From assembly GCA_039819095.1 (NCBI GenBank), contig JBCBSP010000004.1:186001-250000 (forward strand): 64,000 nucleotides of DNA, in the 5' to 3' direction. The notes beneath the pieces were generated by a model. It was not told the DNA's origin and ran no database searches. It saw nothing but the letters and a program-made list of their open reading frames with translations. This stretch comes from JBCBSP01 sp039819095. GTDB lineage: Bacteria > Pseudomonadota > Alphaproteobacteria > Caulobacterales > Maricaulaceae. Both the position numbers and the translations under genes were made by a program. Below are positions 42,147-49,889 of the stretch, piece after piece (positions within the stretch are counted from its first letter, which is position 1; the number at the start of each line of letters is the position of its first letter).

Positions 42147-42932
42147 TTGGTCGACGTTTTCGACGAAGTTGAAGAAGAGCTTCGCAAGGAGCGCTATCAG
42201 ACGCTGCTGCGTCAATACGGCCCCTGGGTTGGCGGCGTCGCTGTGGCGGTCGTTGTCGGTGTGGCCGGTTATGAGGGCTGGAAAGCCTGGCGCACCAATG
42301 AGGCCGCCCAGGCGTCCGATCGCTATGTCCAGGCGCTCGACGCTCTGGCGGATGGCGATGATGAGGCCGCTGATGCGCGCCTTGCCGAGCTTGCCGCTGA
42401 CGGGCCGCGCGGTTACGGCGCGCTTGCGACGATGCAGCGCGCGGCGCTGGCGCTGGAGGCCGGCGAGACCTCGCAGGCCGCACGTCTCTATGAAGAAGCC
42501 GCCCAGCGTTCACCCGATCCGATGCTGCGCGATCTGGCGACCTATCAGGCCGTCCTGTCAGACTTCGACGCGCTGTCCTTTGACGATATCGCCCTGCGTC
42601 TTGAGCCGGTGGCTGATAGCGGCGGGGCTCTGGCGCTGCTGGCGCGCGAGCTGATGGCTGCGGCTGCAGTGAAGGATGAGCGCTGGGATGAGGCGCGCGG
42701 ACGCTACGACACGCTGTCCTTCGCGCTGGATACCCCGCCGGGCATGCAACGACGCGTGCTCGAGGCGCTGGCCTTTATCCAGCAGAATGCTCCGGCTCCG
42801 GCTGACGCCCCGCTTGAGGCGGACCCGATTGAAGCCGAGCTTGAACAGGCCGCGGGTGAACCGGAAGCCGCGCCGCAAGACGATGAGGGCGATGACGCGT
42901 CCTCCCAAACCCCTGAGGAGGACGGCGCGTGA
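42147..42932 (+). CDS. YfgM-type tetratricopeptide membrane protein
   Basis: A 261-residue protein with a cytoplasmic N-terminus (VFDEVEEELRKERYQTLLRQ), one membrane helix (about residues 26-46) and a periplasmic part made of tetratricopeptide-like helical pairs (about 55-215). It ends with a disordered, acidic Pro/Glu/Asp tail. In E. coli YfgM sits at the SecYEG translocon with PpiD and its gene precedes bamB and der; the same order occurs here. Translation starts at a TTG with CGGAGG upstream. The stop overlaps the bamB start (GTGA). Confidence 0.85.
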   Translation: MVDVFDEVEEELRKERYQTLLRQYGPWVGGVAVAVVVGVAGYEGWKAWRTNEAAQASDRYVQALDALADGDDEAADARLAELAADGPRGYGALATMQRAALALEAGETSQAARLYEEAAQRSPDPMLRDLATYQAVLSDFDALSFDDIALRLEPVADSGGALALLARELMAAAAVKDERWDEARGRYDTLSFALDTPPGMQRRVLEALAFIQQNAPAPADAPLEADPIEAELEQAAGEPEAAPQDDEGDDASSQTPEEDGA

Positions 42933-44353
42933 TCCAGCTTCACAGCATTCTCAAGCGGATCGCGATGACCGCTTTGGTCGCCGGCTCGATTGGTCTGGCC
43001 GGCTGCGGCGCCGGTGAGCGGCTCAGCCAGCTCAACCCGTTCGGCGGCGAGGAAACCGATGACCCGAACGCACCGGCGCAAAGCGAGCGCATCCCGATCC
43101 TGGCCATCGAAGACCAGCTTGCCCGTGCGGACGCGTTTGGAACGCCGGTCGATCTGCCCCCGGCCTATGTCAATGATCGCTGGCCGCAGCCGGACGGGTT
43201 CCCGACCCATGCCATGCAGCACACCCAGGCGAGCGGTCCGCTGACTCGCCTTTGGCGCGTGGATATCGGCGAGGGCTCCTCGCGCAGCACCCGCCTGAAT
43301 GCGCGTCCGGTCGTCGCTGACGGCGCGGTCTACGCCATTGACGGGTCCGGCCGGGTCAGCGCCCATGACGCCGAGACCGGCGCTCGGCGCTGGGTGACCC
43401 GTCTGTCGGCCGAGGCTGAAGCGGAATCGGGCGGACGCCTGGCCATCCTGCCTTTCGTGGGCGGCGCCGATGAACGTCTGAGCTTCGGCGGCGGGCTGGC
43501 GCTCGATGGCGGACGTTTGTTCGTGCACGCTGGATTTGAGTACATCGTCGCGCTGGATGTCGCCACCGGCGAGGAAATCTGGCGTCAGACCGCTTTCACC
43601 CCCTTCCATTCTGCGCCCACGGCGGTGGACGGGCGCGTTTTCGTTGCGACCGACGACAATGAGCTGATGGCGCTTGATGCAGCCAATGGCGAGGTGTTGT
43701 GGACCCATCGCGGCATCTCTGAAACCGCGCGCCTGATAACCTCCCCGAGCCCGGCGGTTCTGGGCGAGGTTGTGATCGCACCCTACACCTCCGGCGAGCT
43801 CGTCGCCCTTCGTGTGCAGAACGGGTCCGTGCTGTGGTCGGATTCGCTGACGCGCGCTGGCGGATTCACGCCCATGTCGACCATTAATGACATCGCCGCC
43901 AGTCCGGTCATCGTGAATGATCAGGTCTATGCGATGAGCCATTCCGGCGTCATGGCCGCGTTCGACATGCGCTCTGGCGAGCGGGTCTGGACCCAGCCTG
44001 CCGGCAGCCTGCATGCGCCATCTGCGGCGGGCGATTTCCTGTTCTTCGTCACCACCGATGGGGATGTCGTGGCGATGGAGCGCGGGACAGGCGCGGCGCG
44101 CTGGATCACCGAGCTGCCGGCCTTCGAAAACGAACGCCGCCGGCGCGACCGGATCGCCTATGCCGGCCCGATTCTGGCCGGCGACCGGCTCCTGGTGGCG
44201 TCCTCGCGCGGCCGGTTGCACGTGTTGAACCCGACCAATGGCGCGCTCATCGGCGAACGCGATCTGGATGATCCGGTCTTCATCGCGCCGGTGATCGCCA
44301 ATGAGACCGTCTACATCCTCACCGATGATGCGCGTCTCATCGCGCTGCGCTGA
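42929..44353 (+). CDS. bamB: Outer-membrane protein assembly factor BamB
   Basis: A 474-residue lipoprotein of the BAM complex, which inserts beta-barrel proteins into the outer membrane. The signal sequence ends in a lipobox (GSIGLAGCGAG, Cys near residue 26). An unstructured linker follows, then a beta-propeller of PQQ-like repeats: AVYAIDGSGRVSAHDAETGA, LFVHAGFEYIVALDVATGEE, VFVATDDNELMALDAANGEV and so on to VYILTDDARLIALR. Translation begins at GTG (42929). It supports the export of the TonB receptors and porins encoded elsewhere in the window. Confidence 0.92.
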   Translation: MIQLHSILKRIAMTALVAGSIGLAGCGAGERLSQLNPFGGEETDDPNAPAQSERIPILAIEDQLARADAFGTPVDLPPAYVNDRWPQPDGFPTHAMQHTQASGPLTRLWRVDIGEGSSRSTRLNARPVVADGAVYAIDGSGRVSAHDAETGARRWVTRLSAEAEAESGGRLAILPFVGGADERLSFGGGLALDGGRLFVHAGFEYIVALDVATGEEIWRQTAFTPFHSAPTAVDGRVFVATDDNELMALDAANGEVLWTHRGISETARLITSPSPAVLGEVVIAPYTSGELVALRVQNGSVLWSDSLTRAGGFTPMSTINDIAASPVIVNDQVYAMSHSGVMAAFDMRSGERVWTQPAGSLHAPSAAGDFLFFVTTDGDVVAMERGTGAARWITELPAFENERRRRDRIAYAGPILAGDRLLVASSRGRLHVLNPTNGALIGERDLDDPVFIAPVIANETVYILTDDARLIALR

Positions 44354-44381
44354 GGCGGCGTTACAGGAAGGAATGTAGGAT

Positions 44382-45743
44382 TTGACCCGGCCTGTTCTGG
44401 CTGTGGTCGGCCGGCCCAATGTGGGCAAGTCGACGCTGTTCAACCGTCTCGCCGGCAAGCCGCTGGCGATTGTCGATGATCGCCCCGGGGTGACGCGCGA
44501 TCGCCGCGAAGCGGATGCGCGCCTGGGCGATCTGAAATTGCGCCTGATCGACACCGCCGGATTTGAAGACGCCGATGGCGGCATTGAGGCGCGCATGCGC
44601 GCCCAGAGCGAAGCCGCCGTCGCGGTCGCGGACGCCTGCGTCTTCGTCATTGACGGGCGGGAAGGCGTAACGGCGCTGGATCAGGTCTTCGCTGAGCATC
44701 TTCGTGAAAGCGGCAAGCCGGTCATTCTGGCGGTGAACAAGGCTGAAGGGCGCAAGGGCGAGGTCGGCGAGATGGATGCCTGGGCGCTGGGTCTGGGCCA
44801 GCCCATCCCGATCTCCGCAGCCCACGGCGAGGGCATGGCCGACCTCTATCAGGCGGTTCGCGAGGCGCTGGAGAGCGATGCCGGGTCGCACGCGGCGGAT
44901 GATGACGGGGTTCATGACGGCGACAAGCCGCCGCTTCGCATCGCGGTGGTCGGCCGTCCCAATGTGGGCAAGTCCACCCTCATCAACGCGCTGATCGGTC
45001 AGGAACGCCTCATCACCGGTCCTGAAGCCGGGCTGACGCGCGACGCCATCGCCGTGCCCTGGGAGTGGGACGGACGGCGGGTGCGCCTTCATGACACGGC
45101 GGGTCTGAGAAAGCGCGGCAAGGTGGCTGATCGGCTCGAGCGGATGAGCGCCGCGGATACGCTGCGCGCGGTGAAATTCGCTGAAATGGTCCTGCTGCTC
45201 GTGGATGCCGAACGCCCGTTTGAAAAACAGGACCTGACCATCGCCGACCGCGTTGTGACCGAGGGGCGCGGCCTGGTCGTGCTCGTGTCCAAATGGGATC
45301 TGGTCAAGGACAAGCCGGCGAAGCTGCGCGAGCTGCGCGAGGAGTTTGAACGCCTCCTGCCGCAAGTGCGCGGCGCGCCCATCCTGCCCATCTCCGCGCT
45401 TACCGGGTTTGGTCTGGACAAGATCATGCCGGCGGTGTCCGCCCTGCACGAGCATTGGTCGGCGAAGGTGAAGACGCGCGATCTCAATGACTGGCTGCGC
45501 GAGATGACCGAGCGCCACCCGCCGCCCGCGGTCGATGGCCGCCGTGTGCGTCCCAAATACATGGCCCAGACCAAGGGCCGCCCACCCACCTTCGTTCTAA
45601 TGTGCTCACGCGCCTCCCACCTGCCGGAGAGCTATAAGCGCTATCTCATCAACGGCCTGCGCGAAGCCTTCGAACTGCCCGGCGTGCCCATCCGCCTGAT
45701 CGTAAAATCGGGCAAGAACCCCTTCGTGAAGGAGGAGGGGTAG
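44382..45743 (+). CDS. der: Ribosome-assembly GTPase Der
   Basis: A double GTPase of 453 residues required for 50S subunit maturation. Both G domains are complete: GRPNVGKSTLFNRL with DTAGFED and NKAEG in the first (residues 7-130), GRPNVGKSTLINAL with DTAGLRKR and SKWDL in the second (about 190-320). The C-terminal KH-like domain includes RPKYMAQTKGRPPTFVLMCS (about 385-404). The start is a TTG. Between the domains is the usual acidic linker (DAGSHAADDDGVHDGDK). Confidence 0.96.
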   Translation: MTRPVLAVVGRPNVGKSTLFNRLAGKPLAIVDDRPGVTRDRREADARLGDLKLRLIDTAGFEDADGGIEARMRAQSEAAVAVADACVFVIDGREGVTALDQVFAEHLRESGKPVILAVNKAEGRKGEVGEMDAWALGLGQPIPISAAHGEGMADLYQAVREALESDAGSHAADDDGVHDGDKPPLRIAVVGRPNVGKSTLINALIGQERLITGPEAGLTRDAIAVPWEWDGRRVRLHDTAGLRKRGKVADRLERMSAADTLRAVKFAEMVLLLVDAERPFEKQDLTIADRVVTEGRGLVVLVSKWDLVKDKPAKLRELREEFERLLPQVRGAPILPISALTGFGLDKIMPAVSALHEHWSAKVKTRDLNDWLREMTERHPPPAVDGRRVRPKYMAQTKGRPPTFVLMCSRASHLPESYKRYLINGLREAFELPGVPIRLIVKSGKNPFVKEEG

Positions 45744-45897
45744 GGCGCAGTCTATCATCGTCACACCGTTCCGGCGCTGAGCGTATAGGCGAGCCATCTT
45801 GCCTGGCGCTTCTTCGGCAGACGCGTCCGCGCTTGGCTCGACGGATGGCGCGTCTATGCTGGGCGAATAGGCTTGTGCCCGTCATCGCTCGGTTCTC

Positions 45898-47094
45898 ATG
45901 GTCTCCAACGCATTACGCTTCTTGCTGATTACAGGTCTTGCTATTGGCTGCCTCGGCCTGGCCATCCTGGGATACCGGGCCGCTATGCCGTCGCTGGAGC
46001 CGGAAGCTGATCGCTCCGGGATGGGGCAGCTTGCGGCGTTTTCCTGCCATCAAGCCGAGGAGCCGGTCCTGGTCCTGCGTGGGCGGGAGGACGGTTTTTC
46101 TCCGCTCGGCGAGGAGCCGGGGCAGCTGAGCGATCGCCTCCTAGGAACAGCGTTCGAGCGCATCAACGCAGCGGGCTATGACAATCTGCAGCGCGACCAG
46201 TTCTTCATCGATCATCTGTCTGTGCCCAGCGATATCACTGACGGGCTTTTTGTCTTGGGGCTGCGCGCCACCGCCAGAAACTGGAACGACACGTTGCAGG
46301 TGGGCGAGCTGGCCGATGCTCACAAACTTCCAGGCGCCGCCGACTATGAAATTTTTTCGGTTCTGGTGAGAGATATGGAAGCGTTGGAAGGCTGGTCGCG
46401 GCATGGCGAAGTTTACAGCGCACGGCTGAGCGATATGCCGCTTCAATGGTTGGACATCAGCGCCGAGGGAGCGTCGCTCTACCTTCCCGTGGTGGATGCG
46501 CTCAGAGGCGAGCCGCGAACCCTGCTGGATTATATCCGAGAAGCCGGTCCTGAGACGGTTATCGACATTCATCTCGTCGATGACACCGCTGTCGATTTCA
46601 TCGGCGTCGCCGGCTGCCGCGAGCCGCAAACCCACCGCGGTCTCACCATGGGCGTTCGACCGCAATGGCGTGGAGCGCGCGATGGCGTTGTTGCTTTCTC
46701 CATCGGTTCCGCATCGGTCGGGGAGCTGGACGGCGATCCGTATCGCGGGGACACGGATTGCAGTGAGGCCTTGCCTTTGCTCTGTTTCCAACCGCTCGAG
46801 GCGCCCGCGCCATTCGAGCTTACCCCGCCAGACCGGACCGCGAGCGCCGCTATCGCCGCCTGGTCAGGCGGATCGGTTGCGCTCAGTCGCCCGGTTCGCG
46901 CCGCCACGCTCCAAACGCTTGAGGAGGCGAACAGCGTCTGCGCCGCCCAGTTCGGTGAAGAGTGGCGCATGGCTACGTTTCATGAAGGCCTGACAGGCCA
47001 TACTTTCACGGCGTTTTCTGAGCCCCTTGACCCGTATACGCGGGCTTGGGTCGATATCCGTGATCAGCCCTATGGCGTATGCTGGCGACCATGA
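45898..47094 (+). CDS. Exported protein of unknown function co-translated with a response regulator
   Basis: A 398-residue protein with an N-terminal signal or anchor helix (about residues 6-26), then a beta-rich extracytoplasmic part. I recognise no overall family. Two points stand out: paired Cys (FSCHQ, AGCREP, DTDCSEALPLLCF), suggesting disulfides outside the cytoplasm, and a C-terminal block of about 50 residues running from SVCAAQFGEEWRMATFHEG to WVDIRDQPYGVCW. That last pattern recurs, as I recall, at the ends of varied secreted bacterial proteins. The stop overlaps the ATG of the response regulator, tying it to two-component signalling, perhaps as a ligand-binding or input protein. 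Confidence 0.75.
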   Translation: MVSNALRFLLITGLAIGCLGLAILGYRAAMPSLEPEADRSGMGQLAAFSCHQAEEPVLVLRGREDGFSPLGEEPGQLSDRLLGTAFERINAAGYDNLQRDQFFIDHLSVPSDITDGLFVLGLRATARNWNDTLQVGELADAHKLPGAADYEIFSVLVRDMEALEGWSRHGEVYSARLSDMPLQWLDISAEGASLYLPVVDALRGEPRTLLDYIREAGPETVIDIHLVDDTAVDFIGVAGCREPQTHRGLTMGVRPQWRGARDGVVAFSIGSASVGELDGDPYRGDTDCSEALPLLCFQPLEAPAPFELTPPDRTASAAIAAWSGGSVALSRPVRAATLQTLEEANSVCAAQFGEEWRMATFHEGLTGHTFTAFSEPLDPYTRAWVDIRDQPYGVCWRP

Positions 47095-47801
47095 CCTCGT
47101 TGCACGAAAATGATGCGCCGCGCGACCAGCCCGTCGGACCGAAAAGCGTGGTGATTGGCATTGTTGAGGATGATGAGGCGCTCGCTGGCCGGCTGTGCGA
47201 CGTGATCAACGACAGCCCGGTCTGCCGGCTCGGGTTTTGCGCCAATTCGTTCGCTGACGCTCTCTCCGCCATCCAGCACTCGGCGCCGGATCTGTGCCTG
47301 ATCGACCTTGATCTTCCAGACGGAACCGGCATGGACCTCGTCCGGCCCCTGCATGAGGTTCGACCGGAAGCTAAAATTCTTGTGCTGACGGTTCTGGGTG
47401 ATCGCAACAGCGTTCTCACCGCCCTTAGGGGCGGGGCGGATGGATATCTGCTGAAGGATGCTCCGCCGGCCCAGCTGATCTCTCATATTACTGCGACCCT
47501 GGCCGGCGAAACCCCGATCAGTCCGCGCGCGGCGAGCCACGTTCTCAAAGCGCTTCGTCCGGATACGCTGACCCGGGCCGGTGCAACGGAGGCCGGTGAG
47601 ACCTTGCCGGCGCGAGACCTTGAAGTGCTCCGTCTTTTCTCGCGCGGGTTGACCTATAAGGAAGTGGCCGAAGTGCTGGGCCTGTCTCCACACACGGTTG
47701 GCGACCGGGTTAAGGCGATCTATTCGGCGCTTCGGGTTCATACCCGGGCCGAAGCCGTTTTCGAAGCGCGCCAGCTCGGGCTGATCGACCCGTTCGACTA
47801 A
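47091..47801 (+). CDS. Response regulator, NarL/LuxR type
   Basis: A two-component response regulator of 236 residues. The receiver domain (about 15-135) has the acidic pair in IVEDDEAL, the phosphorylatable Asp in LCLIDLDLPDGTGMDLV, Thr in LVLTVLGDR and Lys in YLLKDAPP. The LuxR helix-turn-helix (about 165-225) contains LEVLRLFSRGLTYKEVAEVL and LSPHTVGDRVKAIYSAL. The ATG at 47091 overlaps the stop of the upstream exported protein; one at 47079 is less likely. It converges, with a four-base overlap, on the histidine kinase gene, its probable partner. Confidence 0.94.
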   Translation: MTSLHENDAPRDQPVGPKSVVIGIVEDDEALAGRLCDVINDSPVCRLGFCANSFADALSAIQHSAPDLCLIDLDLPDGTGMDLVRPLHEVRPEAKILVLTVLGDRNSVLTALRGGADGYLLKDAPPAQLISHITATLAGETPISPRAASHVLKALRPDTLTRAGATEAGETLPARDLEVLRLFSRGLTYKEVAEVLGLSPHTVGDRVKAIYSALRVHTRAEAVFEARQLGLIDPFD

Positions 47802-49744
47802 TCGCCGGCGCCCGCCAAACCGTCAGGCAGGACCAGGGCAACCCTGGCGCCAGCTCCATCCAGACCTTTGGTGAACTCAAGCCGGCCGCCAAGACGTTCG
47901 GCGCGCTTTGCCATATTGGCGAGGCCTTTACCGGGCTTGCCAGGCTCTGACGGGTTGAATCCGCGGCCATCATCACGCACCGATATGACGAGCCCTTCAC
48001 TCGACGCATCCAAAACAGAGATGTCGATTTCAATACGTCGCGCTTCCGCGTGACGCAGCACGTTTGCGACCGCCTCCTGAAGCCAGCGGTAGACTGACAG
48101 AACAGCCGCCGGATCGGTGACTGTGCGATCCAGCCCATCGGTCTGACGCCAGGCGAGCGTGAGGCCGGCGGCTTCGATCTGTGGACGCGCGCGGTCTTCA
48201 AACGCCAGCAGCGCGTCGCCCAGCTGGTCGCCGGCGCTGTCGAGCGAGTCAACGATCAGTCTTAAATCACGCAGGCCGTTCTGAACCGCGCGTTCAATGG
48301 CCGGCGGGTCGACCCTGCCGCCTTGCAGCTGCGCCAGGAGCGAAGCGAGCTGACCGCCAATACCGTCATGCATGTCGCGAGCGAGCCGCTCACGTTCCTG
48401 CAGAATGGCGCGTTCGCGCGCTTGCTCGGCGAGCGCGGCCTGCGCCTCGCTCAAAGCCAGGCTCTGGCGCTGAACGAGGCGTCTCAGGTCCAGACCTTCC
48501 CGCAAGGCTGAGACAAGCAGCCGGCCAAGGTAGGCTGCTGACTGAAAAATGAGCCAGATCATGCCCAGCCCGGTGATGATCGTGAGCGCCCGCTCGCCGG
48601 ACGCCGCTCCAGCCGGCATCGTCAAGCCAAGCGCGCCGGCAAGGGCGAGGGCGGCGAACACAACGAAACCGATCAGCACGGCCCAACGAAGCTCAGCCAA
48701 GGAGCCCCGCCGCGCGTGCAACAGAATGATGCCCGCCGCACCGGCAATCCCAAACCCCAGTGCAACTGCCTTGGCTGGGCCCGCCCAGGTCGGGTTCGCT
48801 GCAGCGATGAAGAGGCAAAGCAGAAGGTTCGCAACACACACCGCTTCCACCACTCCGGCGCGGCGCGGTGCGGGGCCGTCTCGATCGAGGCGTACAAAGA
48901 CCGCCGCCAGTCCAATCAGCAGCGCACCGACCAGCACGCCGTCAACCGCAGGCAGGATATCGCCTGGAAGCCCGGCCCAGCCTGGCGAGGCGGTCACGGC
49001 TAAAGCGAAAACCGTGAAGGCAAGCCCGCCTGCGCTGATCATGAAGCCGCGGCGGACCCGGGAGACGACAGCTCGCGCCAGGACCAGAAACACAAGCAGA
49101 GCCGTCAGAATGGGAAGGCTGGCCCGGCTGACCTGATTCCAGTCTGATTGGGCCCGCGCCGCCGCCGAAAGCCGGACCTCAGGGCCGATATGAAGGGCTC
49201 CGCGCAGTGCGCCTGCGCGCGGGTGCTCGACAATAATGTCGATCCGGTTCGGTCCCGGATGCAGGTAACGCTTCTCAATCGCGCGATAGAAAGGCTCCGC
49301 ACCGCGTTGAAACACTGCCGCAGACACCGGCTCATCCGGTGCTGGCAGCAATACCCCGTTCACCAGCGCCCAGGCCCGATTGCCGTCGAGCCCGGGAATG
49401 TAGAGCGCGGTGTCCGTCGCGATGATCTCGCTTCTGTCAAACCGATACGTGAACTGTAGCGATCCGGAACCCAGCGGGGCGGAGTCCAACCGGCCTGGCG
49501 TCTCTCCGGCCAGGGGCCGTCTCGGCAGCAATCGATAGTCAGCTGCGATCCACTCTACGGCGCTCAACGGCTTGGCGTAGCGACCGACGGGCGGCGTTGT
49601 GAGCGCAGCAAGAGCGGCCGCGATCAGGACAAGCCAGAGCGCAACGGCACCGCTGCGTCTCAGCGCCAGTGCGAACACGCGCGCGATGATGTGAGGCTTC
49701 TTCGCCAAGGCTCTGAACTCAATAGGCTTAGACGCAGGTCGCAT
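47798..49744 (-). CDS. Membrane sensor histidine kinase, NarX/DegS type
   Basis: A 648-residue kinase. After an N-terminal helix (about residues 31-49) comes a beta-rich extracytoplasmic domain (about 50-205), seven or so membrane helices (about 210-405), a coiled coil (QRQSLALSEAQAALAEQARE), and the HisKA_3 phosphoacceptor RERLARDMHDGIGGQLASLL (His near 462). The ATPase domain follows, with LQEAVANVLRHAEARR, VRDDGRGFNPSE and GLANMAKRAERLGG. The outer domain plus multi-helix membrane block resembles the 7TM-sensor (7TMR-DISM-like) layout. It is convergent with its likely response regulator and divergent from the RTX protein gene. Confidence 0.92.
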   Translation of the reverse strand: MRPASKPIEFRALAKKPHIIARVFALALRRSGAVALWLVLIAAALAALTTPPVGRYAKPLSAVEWIAADYRLLPRRPLAGETPGRLDSAPLGSGSLQFTYRFDRSEIIATDTALYIPGLDGNRAWALVNGVLLPAPDEPVSAAVFQRGAEPFYRAIEKRYLHPGPNRIDIIVEHPRAGALRGALHIGPEVRLSAAARAQSDWNQVSRASLPILTALLVFLVLARAVVSRVRRGFMISAGGLAFTVFALAVTASPGWAGLPGDILPAVDGVLVGALLIGLAAVFVRLDRDGPAPRRAGVVEAVCVANLLLCLFIAAANPTWAGPAKAVALGFGIAGAAGIILLHARRGSLAELRWAVLIGFVVFAALALAGALGLTMPAGAASGERALTIITGLGMIWLIFQSAAYLGRLLVSALREGLDLRRLVQRQSLALSEAQAALAEQARERAILQERERLARDMHDGIGGQLASLLAQLQGGRVDPPAIERAVQNGLRDLRLIVDSLDSAGDQLGDALLAFEDRARPQIEAAGLTLAWRQTDGLDRTVTDPAAVLSVYRWLQEAVANVLRHAEARRIEIDISVLDASSEGLVISVRDDGRGFNPSEPGKPGKGLANMAKRAERLGGRLEFTKGLDGAGARVALVLPDGLAGAGD

Positions 49745-49889
49745 CCTGTCGAACGGAGGTATCGCGCTCGGCTTCCGATCACGATGTCAACCCATGAGTT
49801 CGGGGTTGGCGCGCCGGTCGGGCTGTCGTCAGGGTGCGAGCAGGGGCTCGTAGTGCGCAAGCCGCTTCTTACCAACATGGGGACTCAGG

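Noticed and set aside
42704..44650. A 648-codon open frame on the minus strand opposite yfgM, bamB and der
   Set aside because: It runs antisense through three certain genes; its translation is rich in Arg, Gly and His with no family pattern. Long antisense frames are expected at this GC content.
44361..45518. A 385-codon minus-strand frame opposite der
   Set aside because: Antisense to a gene with two intact GTPase domains; no domain seen.
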